64,000 nt of DNA from Sphingomonas hankyongi (lineage in GTDB: Bacteria; Pseudomonadota; Alphaproteobacteria; Sphingomonadales; Sphingomonadaceae), in the NCBI RefSeq assembly GCF_023516575.1, contig NZ_JAMGBE010000003.1, forward strand, positions 575,803 through 639,802, read 5' to 3'. The position numbers were made by a program, and so were the translations under genes. The stretch's first letter is position 1. Each line of letters begins with the position of its first letter. The notes under the pieces were generated by a model. That model worked only from the letters and a program-made list of their open reading frames with translations, was not told where the DNA came from and searched no databases. Shown one piece after another: positions 9,277 through 18,359 of this stretch.

Positions 9277-10037
9277 TCGCCGACTGCGGCCTCCGGCGCC
9301 GGATGTAGGCGCGCCGCAATGGCAAGTTCGACATGTAGACGCACTCGATCGAGGCGGCTGTCCATCGCCAGGGAATCGTTCGAGAACAAGGTTGCCGCGC
9401 TCATCTGTCTGCCAGTCACGGCAAGCTCGCCGAAAGGTCCGCGATCGCGAAGCGGATCGCGGTCGAGCAATTGCACTGCCGCGTCGTCGAACGCAGCGCA
9501 GCGATCGAGAATGGCGACATCGGGGTTTGCCCGAAGCCGCGAGAAGCAGTCGCGGCTTGCGGAAGCGAGGGCCATTTCGTCGCGGTCGCGGGCCATCGCG
9601 AACGCATCGTTCACCGCACGCTCGACTGCCATTGCGTCAACCGGCGCGGAAATGGCGTCGCCAGAGGGAGATACGGTCGATCTCTTTGCCAGATTAAGGC
9701 TTGGCGGGATGGAGAGCGGCGTCGCGACGCGCACCATCGGGCCGACCAGGATTGCAACTCCGATGGCCAGCGCAGCAAAGACGACCGTGGAGCGGACACG
9801 TCCACGACGATGGGGGTCGATGTCGCTCCAGTCCTGCAGATCCAGCGCCTCGCGCACCCTCCCTGCAAGCCGCAGCTCTCGATACGCGCGGTTGATGTCG
9901 GCAGCGCGCCGCGCGTCGCCGCCGTCGCGATCGGGATGGTGACGCTTGATGAGCCTCTTGTAGGCGCGCTGGATCGTCGCTGCGTCCGCGCCGGGTTCGA
10001 CGCCGAGGGTTGCATAAGCGGACGCATCGGCGGCCAT
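9273..10037 (-). CDS. J-domain (DnaJ-like) membrane protein
   Basis: A 254-residue protein starting with a J domain (residues ~6-60: YATLGVEPGADAATIQRAYK, then the HPD triad in KRHHPDRDGGD), then one hydrophobic segment (STVVFAALAIGVAILVGPMV, residues ~93-112) and a C-terminal region with no recognisable domain. J domains stimulate Hsp70 ATPase; here the membrane tether suggests recruitment of DnaK to the inner membrane. It lacks the G/F and zinc-finger regions of true DnaJ. Convergent to the SleB gene with a 4-nt overlap. Confidence 0.85.
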   Translation of the reverse strand: MAADASAYATLGVEPGADAATIQRAYKRLIKRHHPDRDGGDARRAADINRAYRELRLAGRVREALDLQDWSDIDPHRRGRVRSTVVFAALAIGVAILVGPMVRVATPLSIPPSLNLAKRSTVSPSGDAISAPVDAMAVERAVNDAFAMARDRDEMALASASRDCFSRLRANPDVAILDRCAAFDDAAVQLLDRDPLRDRGPFGELAVTGRQMSAATLFSNDSLAMDSRLDRVRLHVELAIAARLHPAPEAAVGD

Positions 10038-10073
10038 GGCGCCGTCTAGTCCAGGAGCGACAACGATGAAAAG

Positions 10074-10150
<77 letters not shown>

Positions 10151-10170
10151 GTTTTTGGCGTGGCGGCGAA

Positions 10171-11400
10171 CTAGGTGGCAGGCTTTTCAGTGTCAACCAT
10201 GGGTGGACCGATTTCCCGGCGTTCGTCCTCCTCCTCTTCGTCGGGCTCACCCACATGGGTCAAAGTCCCATGCTCGAAGAGGAATCCGGCGATATCCGGC
10301 GTGCCGGCAGCCGAGAAGACGGTCTTCATGATGATCAGGAGGGGTACGGCGAGGAGTGCGCCAGTCGTTCCCCAGACCCAAGCCCAGAACGAAAGCGAGA
10401 CGAGAATCGCCAGCGGGCTGATCGTCAGTCGATGTCCCACCACCAACGGCGTAAGGACATTGGCCTCAACCAGGTGAAGGCTGATGAAGGCTGCGGGCGG
10501 AAGCATGGCAGCCCAGATGTCCGGAAAGGTCATCAGGCCGCCAAAGAATAGCAGCAATGCGCAGACGATGGGGCCGAGATACGGGATATAGTTGGCCACA
10601 GCGACAATGCCGCCCCACATGACCGGCGAATCCATGCCGAGCTGCCACAGGAGGAGCGCCGTCAGCGCTCCGAGCCCAATGTTGATGACGGTGATCGTGC
10701 CCAGATAGGTCGAGGTCGCATCGACAACCTGCTGGATGACCCGCGCGGTCGTGAGCGCCCCTTCGAAGCTGCCGCGGCTGACGATCGTCTTCTTCCGCAT
10801 TGCGGTCCACCCCGCGAGGAAGAAGTAAATGACAAGCAAGGAGAAGAAGAGCTGGATCAGCAAGTGCGGTGCCGACGAGGTGAGCAGGCCAAGCATTGAG
10901 TTCGGCGTCTCGATCCTGACCGCTCTCGTGCGTTCCTGCGTGATCGCAATCTGCGACATCGTCCGGTCGATGAAGCGATCGAGGTTCTTGTAGAGGTCGA
11001 AGACCGGCTCGAGCGTCGACCGGACATGGCCAATCTTCTGCGGGACCTGCGCCACCCAGTCCGTTGCCGGGATGACGATCGATCCGATGGCGAAAATTGC
11101 AAATGCCAGGAATATGACGAGGCAAAGGGCGGAGGCGGCACGGGATGGGACGCCCCGCCGCTCGAACCATTCAAGCATCGGCACCAAGGCGATGGCGACC
11201 ACGAGCGCGGCCGTCACGGGCATGAAGAATTCCGCGCCTGCGCGAAGCGCGAACGGCAGCGTGATGAGAAGCCCGATACCCGCGATCAGGGTCAGGGACG
11301 CAAGGAGGCGATCCCGCTTCGCTGGGCTAATCTCGTCGTCATTGTCCTGGGCTTGCTGCCGCTTGGTACGCGCGTCCATGCGAAGACCATATCCGCGCAC
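10171..11400 (-). CDS. AI-2E family transporter (TqsA/PerM-like)
   Basis: A ~409-residue polytopic inner-membrane protein of the AI-2E exporter superfamily. It has two N-terminal hydrophobic segments (LTLIAGIGLLITLPF and FFMPVTAALVVAIALV), a soluble loop, then several C-terminal helices including ANYIPYLGPIVCALLLFFGG and the family-typical VVGHRLTISPLAILVSLSFW. The substrate is unknown; members export small molecules, including AI-2 or other metabolites. The first start is a GTG at 11400 with GGAG five bases upstream; an ATG at 11379 is also possible. The acidic C-terminal tail (DEEEEDERRE) is cytoplasmic and poorly conserved. Confidence 0.88.
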   Translation of the reverse strand: MRGYGLRMDARTKRQQAQDNDDEISPAKRDRLLASLTLIAGIGLLITLPFALRAGAEFFMPVTAALVVAIALVPMLEWFERRGVPSRAASALCLVIFLAFAIFAIGSIVIPATDWVAQVPQKIGHVRSTLEPVFDLYKNLDRFIDRTMSQIAITQERTRAVRIETPNSMLGLLTSSAPHLLIQLFFSLLVIYFFLAGWTAMRKKTIVSRGSFEGALTTARVIQQVVDATSTYLGTITVINIGLGALTALLLWQLGMDSPVMWGGIVAVANYIPYLGPIVCALLLFFGGLMTFPDIWAAMLPPAAFISLHLVEANVLTPLVVGHRLTISPLAILVSLSFWAWVWGTTGALLAVPLLIIMKTVFSAAGTPDIAGFLFEHGTLTHVGEPDEEEEDERREIGPPMVDTEKPAT

Positions 11401-11428
11401 GGGGGCTCCGACTAGCGGTCCTTTGCGC

Positions 11429-11514
11429 TGGTGCCCCTGGTCCGACTCGAACGGACACTCCGGTGAAGGAACTCGATTTTGAGTCGAGCGCGTCTACCAT
11501 TCCGCCACAGGGGC
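11429..11514 (-). tRNA. tRNA-Leu (CAA)
   Basis: An 86-nt class II tRNA read on the minus strand, starting GCCCCTGTGGCGGAATGGTA and ending in an encoded CCA. The anticodon loop CTCAAAA gives anticodon CAA, decoding UUG. A long variable arm lies between the anticodon and T arms, as expected for leucine tRNA. Confidence 0.96.
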
Positions 11515-11568
11515 CCCGCAGCCCGCGTTAGCTAGGCGAGCGCCTGCCGCGGGGCAACCGTGAAGCGA

Positions 11569-12015
11569 TCAGCGGGCGAAGGAGAAAGCTGTCGGCGCCG
11601 CGCCGTAGCGATTTGGAACCGTCGATCCCTTCTTCATGAAAAGGGTCACGAGGTTCGCAAAGGCGAGCAACGTGATGCCCAGAAATCCGAGCGCCACGAT
11701 CTGCGGCAGGATTCCGCGGAAGCCGAGCACGAGGCCGGAGAGGAACAACATCACGCAGGGAACAACCAGTTCGCGGCCGCTCTTGCCCACGTCGTGAAGG
11801 CGCCGCACGGCGACGGCGAGTTGCGGGATGAACAACAGTGCCGCGACCAGCCCAGGCAGAGCGCCGCGCATGCCAAAGATCGCCCCAACGAAGCCGGCCA
11901 ATGCATTGGCAATGATGACGAAAGCGAAGAAACACCAGAATTCCTGTCGCGACGCGCGACCATTGAATTCGGCATATTTCTTGAGCGTCTGCAGAGCGGA
12001 TTCGAAGATGAACAT
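11569..12015 (-). CDS. DUF805 family membrane protein
   Basis: A 148-residue integral membrane protein with the DUF805 hallmarks: an N-terminal FNGRASRQEFWCFFAF motif after a short cytoplasmic segment, about four hydrophobic helices, and the central LAVAVRRLHDVGKSGREL loop typical of the family. The function of DUF805 proteins is not established. It stands alone between tRNA-Leu and the YifB/ComM gene on the same strand. Confidence 0.88.
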   Translation of the reverse strand: MFIFESALQTLKKYAEFNGRASRQEFWCFFAFVIIANALAGFVGAIFGMRGALPGLVAALLFIPQLAVAVRRLHDVGKSGRELVVPCVMLFLSGLVLGFRGILPQIVALGFLGITLLAFANLVTLFMKKGSTVPNRYGAAPTAFSFAR

Positions 12016-12104
12016 GACTGGCCCCTGTTATACGCGCACTCGGGCGCACGCGGCATGATCGGGGTACGCGCTTAATATTCTATTACAGCAATTTATTACC
12101 GCGA

Positions 12105-13613
12105 TTAGTTCCTCGGTGCCTGGCGCCGGTAGCTGAGCGCCTCGGCCACATGGATTCGGCCGACCTGCTCAGTGCCGGCCAGGTCGGCGATCGTTCGCGC
12201 TACGCGAAGCACGCGATGAAAGCCGCGCGCCGATAATCTCATTGCAGCAGCCGCATCCGCGAGCAGCTTTCGCCCCGGATCGTCAGGCGTAGCGACGCGA
12301 TCCAATAACTCGCCGTTCGCCTCGGCGTTCGTGCGTACGCCATTGCCGTTATAACGGTTGGCCTGAACCTGCCGCGCGGCTGCAACCCGGTCCGCCACCT
12401 GTTCGCTTCCCTCTGCGGGTGGAGGCAAAGTGAGATCTGCAGCGGAAACGCCGGGTACCTCCACGTGCAGGTCGATCCGGTCCAAAAGCGGCCCTGAAAC
12501 GCGCGCCTGATAATCGGCGGCGCACCTCGGCGCCCGGCTACATGCGAGAGCCGGATCGCCGAGGTGGCCGCACCGGCAGGGATTCATGGCAGCGATGAGC
12601 TGTACCCGCGCCGGGAAGGTGACGTGGGTATTTGCTCTGGCAACGCTGACATTGCCGGTTTCGAGCGGCTGGCGAAGAGAATCCAGAACGGCCCGCTGGA
12701 ATTCCGGAAGCTCATCCAGGAACAGGACGCCGAGATGCGCGAGGCTGATCTCTCCCGGACGTACGCGCAGGCCGCCGCCGACAAGAGCGGGCATAGAGGC
12801 ACTATGGTGCGGCGCCCGGAACGGTCGACGCCGCCTGATCTTCCCGCCGTTGAGGTCACCGGCGATCGACGCAACCATCGACACTTCGAGCGCTCCCGAG
12901 GGCTGCAGCGGCGGCAGGATGCCCGGAAGGCAGGCCGCGAGCAGAGACTTGCCCGCGCCAGGCGGACCGCTCATCAGCAAATTGTGGCCGCCGGCCGCTG
13001 CGATCTCGAGAGCGCGCTTGGCAACCTCCTGCCCTTTCACCTGTCGAAGGTCGGGCCCGTGGTCCACGGGTTCCGCTTCAGGCGACGGCGGGGATTGGAG
13101 AAGTGCGGTGCCCTTCAAATGCGCAAGCAGCGCGAGAAGGTCGGGCGCAGCGATGACGTCGAGCTGACCGGCCCAGCTCGCTTCGCTCCCCTGAGCGGCC
13201 GGGCAGATCAGACCTCGTTCCAGAGCGGACGCGTGAATGGCTGCGAGGAGCACACCCGGCGATGCTGCAATCCGTCCGTCGAGGCAGAGCTCGCCAACCG
13301 CGACATATTGCGCCAGCGCCTCGGCATCAGCTGCTCCAATGGCAGCAAGCAGGCACAAGGCGATTGGCAAATCGTAATGCGAACCTTCCTTCGGCAAGTC
13401 CGCCGGGGAGAGGTTCACGGTGATCCGCTTGGGCGGCAGCGCTAGGCCGATCGCGGCCAGCGCCGCTCGAACGCGCTCGCGGCTTTCGGCCACGGCCTTG
13501 TCGGGCAATCCTACGATGATGAAAGCGGGAAGGCCGGCGGAAAGCTGGACCTGGACCTCGACGGCGCGAGCCTCGAGCCCAAGATACGCAACAGTGGCGA
13601 CGGTCGCAGCCAT
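12105..13613 (-). CDS. YifB/ComM family Mg-chelatase-like AAA ATPase
   Basis: A 502-residue protein of the YifB/ComM family. Residues 1-130 form the N-terminal ChlI-like domain (VEVQVQLSAGLPAFIIVGLP, NLSPADLPKEGSHYDLPIA). An AAA+ core follows with Walker A GPPGAGKSLLA and Walker B GVLFLDELPEF, plus the C-terminal Mg-chelatase helical domain. ComM homologues are hexameric helicases that promote branch migration during natural transformation. The start at 13613 (MAATVATVAYLG) is preferred over the in-frame upstream codon because it matches the family N-terminus. Confidence 0.9.
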   Translation of the reverse strand: MAATVATVAYLGLEARAVEVQVQLSAGLPAFIIVGLPDKAVAESRERVRAALAAIGLALPPKRITVNLSPADLPKEGSHYDLPIALCLLAAIGAADAEALAQYVAVGELCLDGRIAASPGVLLAAIHASALERGLICPAAQGSEASWAGQLDVIAAPDLLALLAHLKGTALLQSPPSPEAEPVDHGPDLRQVKGQEVAKRALEIAAAGGHNLLMSGPPGAGKSLLAACLPGILPPLQPSGALEVSMVASIAGDLNGGKIRRRRPFRAPHHSASMPALVGGGLRVRPGEISLAHLGVLFLDELPEFQRAVLDSLRQPLETGNVSVARANTHVTFPARVQLIAAMNPCRCGHLGDPALACSRAPRCAADYQARVSGPLLDRIDLHVEVPGVSAADLTLPPPAEGSEQVADRVAAARQVQANRYNGNGVRTNAEANGELLDRVATPDDPGRKLLADAAAAMRLSARGFHRVLRVARTIADLAGTEQVGRIHVAEALSYRRQAPRN

Positions 13614-13733
13614 CAGGCTCCGTCCCCGGCACACGAAACAGCAGTCAGCGTTCCCCCTAGCTCGGCGGCGTCACGCTAGCGCGGCGCAGTGCCAAACCGC
13701 AAGGCGCTTGCGCGAAACGCCTCGGCCAACCAA

Positions 13734-14075
13734 ATGCGTCGCATGACGAGGCGGGAGCAGTGGCGCAGATTCTTCGACAAGCCCTGGGTGGAATGGGGCC
13801 TGTTTGCCCTGGGCGTCGTCCTCGTCATCATCGGCATCATCGTCGCTCCGCTGCCCGGCCCCGGCGGCGTATTCTTCATTGCTCCTGGCGCGGCCCTGAT
13901 CCTGAGGACCAGCATGTGGGCCAAGCGCCACTATGTGAAATTCAAGCGCTGGCAGCCCAAGGCCGGGCGATGGACCGACTGGGCGCTGAGGCGGCCGAGC
14001 GCCCAACGGCGAGCAGCCCTCCGCAAGGCCGAACGCGAGGAAGTCGAACTACCATCGGAGGGTTCGAGCAATTGA
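13734..14075 (+). CDS. PGPGW-type small membrane protein
   Basis: A ~113-residue protein with a basic N-terminus, one or two hydrophobic helices (WGLFALGVVLVIIGIIVAPL) followed by the family-defining LPGPGGVFFIAPGAALIL block, and a very basic C-terminus. This pattern matches the putative transmembrane protein family named for its PGPGW motif; function unknown. Start uncertain: ATGs at 13734 and 13743 and an upstream in-frame codon at 13689 are all possible. It precedes the rpmH cluster by about 90 nt. Confidence 0.7.
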   Translation: MRRMTRREQWRRFFDKPWVEWGLFALGVVLVIIGIIVAPLPGPGGVFFIAPGAALILRTSMWAKRHYVKFKRWQPKAGRWTDWALRRPSAQRRAALRKAEREEVELPSEGSSN

Positions 14076-14156
14076 CTTCGCGCGCATGCTCGACTATCGG
14101 CGCGCTCGACAGCGGCTGCCTCATTTGGCGGCCCTTTTTCATTTAGAATTTGAGGC

Positions 14157-14624
14157 ATGAGCGATGAAGCGCACCTTTCAGCCGAGCAATCTCGTCCGCA
14201 AGCGCCGGCACGGCTTCCGCGCGCGCATGGCGACGGTCGGCGGCCGCAAGGTCCTGAACGCACGCCGCGCCCGCGGCCGCAAGAAGCTCAGCGCCTAAGC
14301 ACGATCAAGAAGCGCGCCGATTTCCTTGCCGCCAATAGCGGCAAGCGTGCGTCCACGCCCGGCTTCATCCTGCTGGTGCGGGATCGCAAGGACACCGACC
14401 AGGCGATGAGGGTCGGCTTCACGGTCACCAAGAAGATCGGCGGCGCCGTCATCCGCAACCGGATGAAACGGCGTTTCCGCGCTCTGGCCCGGGAAATTGT
14501 TCCAGCGCGAGGCTTTCCTGGTTCGGACCATGTGATGATCGGCCGCGCCAAAGGCATCGAGCGCGATTATGGGCAGCTGCGCGCCGAGTTGACGAGCGCG
14601 CTAGACAGGCTGCGCCAGCAATGA
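14157..14624 (+). CDS. rnpA: Ribonuclease P protein component (start unresolved; frame encloses rpmH)
   Basis: The conserved RnpA body begins at about codon 48 ([13 protein letters not shown]) and contains the signature [13 protein letters not shown], so the gene encodes the protein subunit that supports RNase P in 5' maturation of tRNA. There is no ATG, GTG or TTG in frame between the rpmH start and this body. The only canonical start is the ATG at 14157, which would add a Pro/Arg-rich ~47-residue extension translated through rpmH in another frame. Otherwise initiation must use a non-standard codon near 14293. The stop overlaps the yidD ATG by 4 nt. Confidence 0.85.
   Translation: MSDEAHLSAEQSRPQAPARLPRAHGDGRRPQGPERTPRPRPQEAQRLSTIKKRADFLAANSGKRASTPGFILLVRDRKDTDQAMRVGFTVTKKIGGAVIRNRMKRRFRALAREIVPARGFPGSDHVMIGRAKGIERDYGQLRAELTSALDRLRQQ
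14164..14298 (+). CDS. rpmH: 50S ribosomal protein L34
   Basis: A 44-residue, highly basic protein. [20 protein letters not shown] and the tail [15 protein letters not shown] are the universal L34 sequence. A GAGG Shine-Dalgarno lies 8 nt upstream of the ATG at 14164. It lies entirely inside the long rnpA-frame ORF that begins 7 nt earlier in a different frame. First gene of the rpmH-rnpA-yidD-yidC-yihA cluster. Confidence 0.97.
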   Translation: MKRTFQPSNLVRKRRHGFRARMATVGGRKVLNARRARGRKKLSA

Positions 14625-14833
14625 TCGCGCGGCTGCTCGTAATGGTTGCGCGCGGCTGGCAGCGCGGCCCGTCACAGATACTCCCCCCAAGTTGTCGTTA
14701 TCAGCCGAGCTGCTCGGCCTATGCGATCACAGCGATTGAACGCTATGGCGCAGCCCGGGGCAGCTGGCTCGCGCTCAAGCGCATCCTGCGTTGCCATCCC
14801 TGGGGCGGCCAAGGCTACGACCCCGTACCGTGA
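14621..14833 (+). CDS. yidD: Membrane protein insertion efficiency factor YidD
   Basis: A 70-residue protein with the invariant family core: a short hydrophobic/amphipathic N-terminus, RYQPSCSAYAITAIERYGA and LKRILRCHPWGGQGYDPVP. YidD is a small inner-membrane-associated protein thought to help YidC/Sec insertion. ATGA overlap with rnpA and an 8-nt gap to yidC show co-translation within the conserved cluster. Confidence 0.95.
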   Translation: MIARLLVMVARGWQRGPSQILPPSCRYQPSCSAYAITAIERYGAARGSWLALKRILRCHPWGGQGYDPVP

Positions 14834-14841
14834 GGATTTAA

Positions 14842-16548
14842 GTGAACGACAGCAAGAACATGATCCTCGCGGTGGTGCTGAGCGCGCTCGTCCTGCTCGG
14901 ATGGAGCTGGGCGGCCAACCGCTTCTTCCCGACCGCTCAGCCGCAGAGTACGAAGATAGAGAACGGCAAGCAGCAGCCGGTTTCCCAGCCGACGGCACAG
15001 CCCCAACCGACTGCGGCAGCGCCAAAGGCCATGCGTGCTCGGAATGTGGTGCTCGCATCGACGCCTCGAATTCGCATCGTCACTCCGTCACTGCAGGGCT
15101 CGATCAACCTGAAGGGCGCACAGATCGACGACCTCACGCTCGTGACTCAGCGCCAGACGATTGCGAAGAATTCGCCGCCCGTCCGGTTGCTGTCACCGCT
15201 CGGCGCGCCGGGCGCCTATATCGCCTCGTTCGGTTGGACCGTGGAAGGCGCGCCCGCGCCCAATCTCGATACCGTTTGGACGGCGAGTAATCAGGTTCTC
15301 ACTCCCGGCCGGCCCGTTACGCTGACCACAGAGATCAGCGGTGTCCGCTATGAGCAGCGGATCAGCATCGATGACGGCTATCTTTTCACGGTCGAGCAGC
15401 GGGCGACCAACGCATCTGGTCATCCGGTGATCGTCCGCCCGATCGGACTTGTCAGCCGCGCAAGCAAATCGAACGACCGCGACAGCTGGACGATGCACGT
15501 CGGTCCGATCAGCGTCTTCGACGAAAAGGCCGATTATGACGTCGACTACAAGACCCTCGACGAGGGAGCGCAGAGCTTTGCAAATGTCAAAGGCTGGCTC
15601 GGCTTCACCGATCACTTCTGGCTGACCGCACTCGCCCCCGTCGACGCTCAAATGGCCGCGGATTTCCGGCGGTCGCCGAGCGGCGGCTACCAGGCCGATT
15701 ACGCGCTGCAGCCATCGACTCTTGGGCAGGGCCAGACCGTCACGTCCAAGGTCAACCTATTCGCGGGCGCGAAGGAGAAGACCTGGCTCGACCGTTACGA
15801 AGACGCCGGGACCGTGAAGATCTCCAAGTCGATCGACTGGGGCTGGTTCGAATTCTTCATGCGGCCGATCTTCGACCTGCTGATGTTCCTCTTCCGCACC
15901 GTCGGGAACTTCGGAGTGGCGATCATCTGCCTGACGCTGATCGTAAGGCTGATCATGTTTCCGATCGCCCAGAAGCAGTTTCAGTCGATGGCGGCGATGC
16001 GCAAGCTGCAGCCCAAGATGAAGGCCGTTCAGGAGCGGTGGAAAGACGACAAGGCGCGTCAGCAGCAGGAAATCCTGAAGCTGTACCAGGAAGAGAAGAT
16101 CAACCCGGCGGCCGGATGCCTCCCCCTCCTCCTCCAGATCCCCGTCTTCTACGCGCTTTACAAGGTCCTGCTCGTCTCCGTCGAAATGCGGCACCAGCCC
16201 TTCGTCGCCTGGATCAGGGACCTTTCGGCGCCCGATCCGCTCACACCGGTCAACCTGTTCGGCCTGCTCCAATTCACGCCGCCCGCATTTCTCGCGATCG
16301 GCGTCCTGCCGATCATGGTCGGAGCCACCCAGTGGCTGTCGATGAAGCTGAACCCGCAGCCGATGGACTCGGCGCAGGCGCAGATTTTCGCGATCATGCC
16401 GTGGGTGCTGATTTTTGTGATGGCGCCGTTCGCGGCCGGACTGCAGCTTTACTGGATGACGAACAACATCCTCACGATTGCTCAGCAATGGTGGCTATAC
16501 CGCAGGTACGGCTTGCACCTGTCGGATACGCATCCGGTCCACACATGA
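14842..16548 (+). CDS. yidC: Membrane protein insertase YidC
   Basis: A 568-residue insertase/chaperone for inner-membrane proteins. The N-terminal helix NMILAVVLSALVLLGWSWA is followed by a large periplasmic domain (about residues 60-330), then the conserved 60KD_IMP region: FEFFMRPIFDLLMFLFRTVG, NFGVAIICLTLIVRLIMFP, CLPLLLQIPVFYALYKVL and the last helices ending LTIAQQWWLYRRYG. Start is a GTG at 14842 with GAGG six bases upstream. Its stop overlaps the yihA ATG (ATGA). Confidence 0.96.
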   Translation: MNDSKNMILAVVLSALVLLGWSWAANRFFPTAQPQSTKIENGKQQPVSQPTAQPQPTAAAPKAMRARNVVLASTPRIRIVTPSLQGSINLKGAQIDDLTLVTQRQTIAKNSPPVRLLSPLGAPGAYIASFGWTVEGAPAPNLDTVWTASNQVLTPGRPVTLTTEISGVRYEQRISIDDGYLFTVEQRATNASGHPVIVRPIGLVSRASKSNDRDSWTMHVGPISVFDEKADYDVDYKTLDEGAQSFANVKGWLGFTDHFWLTALAPVDAQMAADFRRSPSGGYQADYALQPSTLGQGQTVTSKVNLFAGAKEKTWLDRYEDAGTVKISKSIDWGWFEFFMRPIFDLLMFLFRTVGNFGVAIICLTLIVRLIMFPIAQKQFQSMAAMRKLQPKMKAVQERWKDDKARQQQEILKLYQEEKINPAAGCLPLLLQIPVFYALYKVLLVSVEMRHQPFVAWIRDLSAPDPLTPVNLFGLLQFTPPAFLAIGVLPIMVGATQWLSMKLNPQPMDSAQAQIFAIMPWVLIFVMAPFAAGLQLYWMTNNILTIAQQWWLYRRYGLHLSDTHPVHT

Positions 16549-17189
16549 GCGGCGAGGTTGACGAGGAACTGGCCGAGCGTGCGCGAAAGCTTTTCGCCGG
16601 GCCGATTGAATTCCTGAAGTCAGCGCCCGGGCTCCAGTTCCTCCCGGACCCGACCGCGCCGGAGATTGCCTTCGCTGGCCGGTCGAACGTCGGCAAGAGC
16701 TCGCTGCTCAACGCGCTTACAAACCGCAAGACTCTCGCCAGGACGTCGAACACGCCCGGACGGACCCAGGAGCTCAACTTTTTCGATGTGGGAACCCCGT
16801 TACAGTTCCGGCTCGTGGATATGCCGGGCTATGGTTTCGCCGAGGCGCCAAAGGACATGGTCAAGCGCTGGCGTTTCCTAGTGAACGACTATCTGCGCGG
16901 TCGCGCCGTCCTCAAGCGTGCCCTCGTCCTCATCGATTCCCGGCACGGCCTCAAGGACGTCGATCGCGATATCATGAAGATGCTCGACGATGCTGCGGTC
17001 AGCTACCATCTGGTGCTCACGAAAGGCGACAAGGTGAAGCCGACCGAGCTGACCAGGACGTTGGACGCGCTGAGCGCCGAAGCAGCGCGGCATCCCGCAG
17101 CCCATCCGCTCATCTTCACGACGTCGAGCGAAACGGGTAGCGGCATTGCCGAGTTACGGACGGCTGTTCTCGAAGCAGCCACCGCCTAA
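16545..17189 (+). CDS. yihA: Ribosome biogenesis GTPase YihA/EngB
   Basis: A 214-residue TRAFAC-class GTPase of the EngB family, involved in late 50S subunit assembly. G1 is AFAGRSNVGKSSLLNAL, followed by the switch region NTPGRTQELNFF, G3 VDMPGYGFAEAPK, and G4 LTKGDKVK, with the family-typical WRFLVNDYLRGR. The start at 16545 overlaps the yidC stop. Longer upstream frame is antisense/overlap noise inside yidC. Confidence 0.95.
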   Translation: MSGEVDEELAERARKLFAGPIEFLKSAPGLQFLPDPTAPEIAFAGRSNVGKSSLLNALTNRKTLARTSNTPGRTQELNFFDVGTPLQFRLVDMPGYGFAEAPKDMVKRWRFLVNDYLRGRAVLKRALVLIDSRHGLKDVDRDIMKMLDDAAVSYHLVLTKGDKVKPTELTRTLDALSAEAARHPAAHPLIFTTSSETGSGIAELRTAVLEAATA

Positions 17190-17199
17190 GGAGTCCATC

Positions 17200-17868
17200 T
17201 TGCTCAAGCTGATCATCGGCAATCGCGCTTACTCCAGCTGGTCCTTTCGCGGCTGGCTCGCCTGCAAGCAGTCCGGCCTCGACTTCGAGGAGCTGGTCGT
17301 GCCGATGTTCGACGCCGACTGGGAAAAGCGTCGTGAGGGCGACGAATTCGCGCCGTCGCTAGGCAAGGTTCCCATCCTCTGGGACGGCGAGTGCGTCGTC
17401 TGGGACAGTCTGGCGATCATAGAGTTCCTTGCCGATCGTGTCGGCGGCGACGTCTATTGGCCTGAAGAAGAAAGTGCCCGGGGCATGGCACGATCAATGG
17501 CTGCCGAGATGCATTCCAGCTTCACCAACCTGCGGCGCGAGCTTCCCATGAACGTCCGCCGAAGCTTCTCTCCCAAAGAGCTGAGCGATCCGGTCCGCGA
17601 AGAGATCGACCGGATCCTCCAGCTTTGGGCGCAGGCTCGCGCGCGGTTCGGCGGAACGGGCGACTACCTCTTTGGCCATTGGTGCGCGGCGGACATGATG
17701 TTCGCCCCCGTGGTCACGCGCCTGATCACCTACGGCGTCGCGGTTCCGTCGTTCGCGGGTGTCTACATGAAGGCCGTGCTTTCGCATCCGCATGTCATGG
17801 AATGGATCGACAAGGCACAGGACGAGCCCTGGGTCATCGAGCAATATGAGGCGGACAAGGCCGCCTAG
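17200..17868 (+). CDS. Glutathione S-transferase family protein
   Basis: A 222-residue GST-fold protein: a thioredoxin-like N-terminal domain (LIIGNRAYSSWSFRGWLACK, GKVPILWDGECVVWDSLAI) and an all-helical C-terminal domain (GDYLFGHWCAADMMFAPVVTRL). The NKxYSSWS-type N-terminus resembles the YfcF-like/omega-like group; the substrate is unknown. I use the TTG at 17200 because AAGGAG lies 7 nt upstream; the earlier in-frame ATG lies inside yihA. It begins 10 nt after yihA, on the same strand. Confidence 0.87.
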   Translation: MLKLIIGNRAYSSWSFRGWLACKQSGLDFEELVVPMFDADWEKRREGDEFAPSLGKVPILWDGECVVWDSLAIIEFLADRVGGDVYWPEEESARGMARSMAAEMHSSFTNLRRELPMNVRRSFSPKELSDPVREEIDRILQLWAQARARFGGTGDYLFGHWCAADMMFAPVVTRLITYGVAVPSFAGVYMKAVLSHPHVMEWIDKAQDEPWVIEQYEADKAA

Positions 17869-18332
17869 CCTGGCCGCTTCGTGCCGCCGTAAGGCGTTCC
17901 GTCCCGGTGGGCATAGGTGCCTTGAGGCGTGAAGATCAGGTCTATGTCCGAATAGCCGCCGCCGGTGTTCGTCCCGCCTCCGATGACAACGAACGTGCAG
18001 TCATGCGCGCTCTCGTTGATCAGGTGATGTCCGTTCGTGCTGCCTTTGGGCCAGGAGGCGCAGTCGCCCGGGCGAAGCACTGTCCGGCCGTCGTCTTCGA
18101 CCAGCACGGCCTCCCCATCGAGCATCACGAGGAACTCGTCTTCGCCATTGTGCCAGTGGCGTTGCGAAGACCATGAACCGGGCTTCAGCGTGACGTGGCT
18201 CACCCCGAAATCCGACAGTCCCGTCGCCGGCGCGAGCCGCCTGTACCATCGGCCTCCGACTTGCTCGTCGAACGGCGGCGGATAACCCGTTCTATTCACC
18301 TGCTCGATTGCGTCCAGGTCGACCTTGGGCAT
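17865..18332 (-). CDS. Cupin-domain protein
   Basis: A 155-residue single-domain cupin. The metal-site motif is visible as SSQRHWHNGEDEFLVMLDGEA (H-x-H-like, then E) and the second cupin motif as LRPGDCASWPKGSTNGHHLIN. Conserved N-terminal TGYPPPFDEQVGGRWYRRL resembles uncharacterised sphingomonad and rhizobial cupins. Substrate unknown. It is convergent with the GST gene (4-nt overlap) and divergent from dapE (27 nt apart). Confidence 0.85.
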   Translation of the reverse strand: MPKVDLDAIEQVNRTGYPPPFDEQVGGRWYRRLAPATGLSDFGVSHVTLKPGSWSSQRHWHNGEDEFLVMLDGEAVLVEDDGRTVLRPGDCASWPKGSTNGHHLINESAHDCTFVVIGGGTNTGGGYSDIDLIFTPQGTYAHRDGTPYGGTKRPG

Positions 18333-18359
18333 CGGATGCTCCTTTGCTACGCCGCCCTT

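Noticed and set aside
12564..13445. Plus-strand open frame of 293 codons inside the YifB/ComM gene
   Set aside because: Antisense of a well-supported AAA ATPase; protein content is low complexity.
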